Part shown: positions 62,190 through 64,000 of the stretch, one piece after another
Layout of the letters: each line of letters starts with the position of its first letter
Position numbering within the stretch: the first letter of the stretch is position 1
Assembly: GCF_965208485.1 (NCBI RefSeq)
Contig: NZ_OZ242344.1
Coordinates: 3,906,001 to 3,970,000, forward strand
DNA from: Poriferisodalis sp965208485
GTDB lineage: Bacteria > Actinomycetota > Acidimicrobiia > Acidimicrobiales > Poriferisodalaceae
Length of the DNA stretch: 64,000 nt
Direction: 5' to 3'
Made by a program: the position numbers and the translations under genes
Notes under the pieces: generated by a model
Told to the model about the DNA's origin: nothing
The model's input: only the letters and a program-made list of their open reading frames with translations
Database searches by the model: none

Positions 62190-62205
62190 GAGACGAGTTC
62201 GTCTC
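62190..62205 (+). terminator. Possible terminator after the Xre/RES pair
   Basis: GAGACG-AGTT-CGTCTC forms a 6-bp stem with a tetraloop (a seventh A-T pair could replace part of the loop), 44 bp after the RES stop. It is followed by TTCC only, so weak. The rest of 62147-62367 shows nothing recognisable. Confidence 0.3.
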
Positions 62206-62367
62206 TTCCGGTGGCGCGTGCGGCCTGCTAATGCTCTTACCGCGCCACCCGCACCCTCACCGGACTACTCCACGCGCAAACGCGAAGAGCCAGTTTTTCA
62301 GGCAGCATCGGTCAGGGTTGGCGGTCTCAGATGAGGAGGCTGCCGATGTCGGGTTCGGCGGCGGTGA

Positions 62368-64000
62368 TCAGCTGTCGGGGCCGTAGGTGTAACGGCCGAT
62401 GGCGTCGAGGGTGAGTTGGCGGAGTGTGTTGCAGCTCCCTAGGCGGATGATGAGTGACTCGTTGGCGATCATGGCGAAGGTGAGCACGTCGCCGTTGGCC
62501 GTGGTGCTGACGCCGGCGATGGACGAACTGTCGTTGAGCTGGCCGCTCTTGGCGAAGATCGTGTTGGTCGAGCCGCCACCCGGAGCAGGACGTGGCCCGC
62601 AGCCTTGCAGCGTCGGGGTACGACCCGCGATCGACAGTGACGCCGCAAAGCGGGAATCGTCGCCAGCCGACAGCAGCAGTCGCACGGCTGCCTCGCAGCT
62701 CATGCGGTTGTGGACTGACAGCCCCGAGCCGTCGACCAAGACGATTTCGTCGGCTGCCGTTCCCAAGATGTCGCTGAGCGCGTCTGTCGCTGCTGCTGCA
62801 GCGGCCGCCCGGGACGAGTCGCCGTGGCGTCGGCCGATCTGCTTGAACAGCATTTCCGCCGGGGTGTTCTCCGAGATTCTCAGTATCCGCACAAGGATTT
62901 CCTCCACCGTCGGCGAGGTGATGCTGCCCAGCGAGGTCACCTCGCTTGCCGATGGGGCGCGACCAGAGCGGGGCCGGTGACGGATCACCATGCCGTGTGC
63001 TTCGAGCAGGTCGTCGAAGTCCGACGCCGCTGCTTGGGCTGCGTCGGCGCTTCGGGTGTGACTGCGCCGGCTGACGGTGTAGGGCGAGTAGCCGTCGTTG
63101 ATGACCAGCCCCGACAGGACGCCGACCAAGTTCTCCGACATGTATGACTGCTTCCACACCGGCGGCGTTTCTGGCGTCGCGCCGGGCGGGTAGTGCGATG
63201 TGTAGGTCTGCTCTCCGTCGGCGAACCACGACCCGTCCCCGACGATCGCCCCTTCGATGGTGTCGATGCCTGCAGCGCTGAGCTTCGCCATGACGCTGTC
63301 CGCCAGTTCGGTCACGTCGGTGTAGGGGCGCTCGGGGATTATCCGGTTGATGTAACCGGGTGTGGCCAAGACGGGGTCGCCGCTGCCGATCAGGTAGATG
63401 TCGCCACGCAGCACGCCGTCGCTGACCGCAGCGAGCGCGTCGGCATCGGCAACCACGCGAGTGGTGAAGGTCGTGTCTGCGCCCAGCTCACTGAGTGCCG
63501 CCGTGGCGGTCGCGAGCTTGATGAGCGACGCCGGCAGCAGCGGTGTGCTGGCATCGTGCTCGAAGATCGGCTCGCCGTTGCGATACAGCGACATGCACAT
63601 GTCCTGGGGCGCTTCGCTGGATCGCAGCGCGGCCGAGAACTCGGCTGCCAGTCGCTGCTGCCAGGCAGGCGTGTCGCTGTCGGGTTCATCTTCGGCGCCG
63701 TCCGAGGCGCCGGGTTCGCCCTCTGCTGCTAGTGCTGCCGCGACGTCGCCCACCGCGATTGCGGTCTCCCAACGATCCGCGCCGTACACGCGGGTCATGC
63801 TGCGGCCCGACAGCTTGTCGTCCGGTACGGCTGCATGCCCGCCGACCACATAGCCGCCCGCTGCCGCTGTGGCGAGTCTGTCGAGCTGGTCTTCCGGGAA
63901 CGGCTCGTCGCGACCGCCTGCCAGCACGATGCAGCGCTTCGCCTCCAGCACGCCGGCGAGCGTGACCGCCGAGTAGATGTCAGACTGCGCGGCGGCGTCG
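62368..64000 (-). CDS. D-Ala-D-Ala carboxypeptidase (S13, DacB/PBP4-like) with N-terminal CWB2 module, 5' end missing
   Basis: Runs off the right edge; 544 residues are visible. The upstream-most part (DAAAQSDIYSAVTLAGVL, YVVGGHAAVPDDKL, RVYGADRWETAIAVG) is a CWB2-like repeat nearly identical in pattern to those of the CAP protein at 0.5 kb. The rest is a low-molecular-mass penicillin-binding protein of family S13: SxxK in LPASLIKLATATA, SxN in RISENTPAEMLFKQ, and KSG in FAKSGQLND replacing KTG. These enzymes trim or cut peptidoglycan peptides outside the membrane. The CWB2 module would hold it at the wall surface. The end is normal (YTYGPDS). Confidence 0.88.
   Translation of the reverse strand, partial: DAAAQSDIYSAVTLAGVLEAKRCIVLAGGRDEPFPEDQLDRLATAAAGGYVVGGHAAVPDDKLSGRSMTRVYGADRWETAIAVGDVAAALAAEGEPGASDGAEDEPDSDTPAWQQRLAAEFSAALRSSEAPQDMCMSLYRNGEPIFEHDASTPLLPASLIKLATATAALSELGADTTFTTRVVADADALAAVSDGVLRGDIYLIGSGDPVLATPGYINRIIPERPYTDVTELADSVMAKLSAAGIDTIEGAIVGDGSWFADGEQTYTSHYPPGATPETPPVWKQSYMSENLVGVLSGLVINDGYSPYTVSRRSHTRSADAAQAAASDFDDLLEAHGMVIRHRPRSGRAPSASEVTSLGSITSPTVEEILVRILRISENTPAEMLFKQIGRRHGDSSRAAAAAAATDALSDILGTAADEIVLVDGSGLSVHNRMSCEAAVRLLLSAGDDSRFAASLSIAGRTPTLQGCGPRPAPGGGSTNTIFAKSGQLNDSSSIAGVSTTANGDVLTFAMIANESLIIRLGSCNTLRQLTLDAIGRYTYGPDS

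Noticed and set aside
1..64000. tRNA, rRNA, CRISPR array or prophage
   Set aside because: No cloverleaf-like, rRNA-like or regularly spaced short repeats with unique spacers were seen; the repeats present are coding or of other kinds.

Overview
The window is GC-rich DNA that reads like a high-GC actinobacterium, most plausibly an Acidimicrobiia-type lineage. This is inferred from gene content and composition and was not searched. Supporting signs are the frequent GTG starts, several probable leaderless starts with a TANNNT box 6-8 nt before the start codon, very large secreted cadherin-like and FN3 proteins carrying cell-wall-binding repeat 2 (CWB2) modules, and many four-base stop/start overlaps.

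Layout. (1) 1-30.5 kb is a cell-surface locus on the + strand: the end of an RCC1-repeat protein, a secreted protein with two CWB2 repeats and three CAP domains, a 3059-residue cadherin-like protein, a small protein resembling a protease prodomain, a 2929-residue kexin-like protease fused to cadherin-like repeats, and a 2516-residue propeller/FN3/Calx-beta protein. The three giants end in a Gly-rich linker followed by three CWB2 repeats, which probably hold them to the cell envelope. The locus is rich in direct repeats and homopolymer tracts, including a 17-C tract just before the start of the first giant gene. (2) 30.5-33.7 kb holds a multi-pass membrane protein and FtsK. (3) 34.2-43.6 kb is a seven-gene + strand operon for uptake and early breakdown of myo-inositol or a related cyclitol: IolE-like protein, lipoprotein binding protein, oversized permease, ATPase, Gfo/Idh dehydrogenase, IolD and an IolG-like dehydrogenase. 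A cytochrome P450 remnant lies just upstream on the other strand.

(4) 43.8-45.6 kb (- strand) has a PhyH-type dioxygenase and a short-chain dehydrogenase (SDR), followed by an IS3-type transposase remnant and a Fic protein at 46.4-48 kb. (5) 48-53.8 kb is mainly a - strand catabolic cluster: a frameshifted gene, two SDRs, an ABM-type monooxygenase, a Rieske oxygenase and its probable TetR regulator, with one VOC-fold gene on the + strand. (6) 53.9-57.9 kb carries housekeeping metabolism: geranylgeranyl-reductase-like flavoprotein, FolD and malate dehydrogenase, plus two small unknown genes. (7) 58-62.2 kb is an accessory island with an IS30 remnant, a HipB/HipA-like pair and an Xre/RES toxin-antitoxin pair. 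(8) The right edge is a truncated D-Ala-D-Ala carboxypeptidase (S13) whose N-terminus is a CWB2-like module matching those of the CAP protein.

The most interesting leads are: a protease prodomain apparently supplied in trans by a translationally coupled gene; a poly-C tract positioned to vary expression of a giant surface protein; homopolymer tracts inside the anchor-coding regions; a shared C-terminal Cys/His knuckle on two unrelated toxin-like enzymes (Fic and HipA); and two small inverted-repeat elements with a common core. No tRNA, rRNA or CRISPR array was seen.
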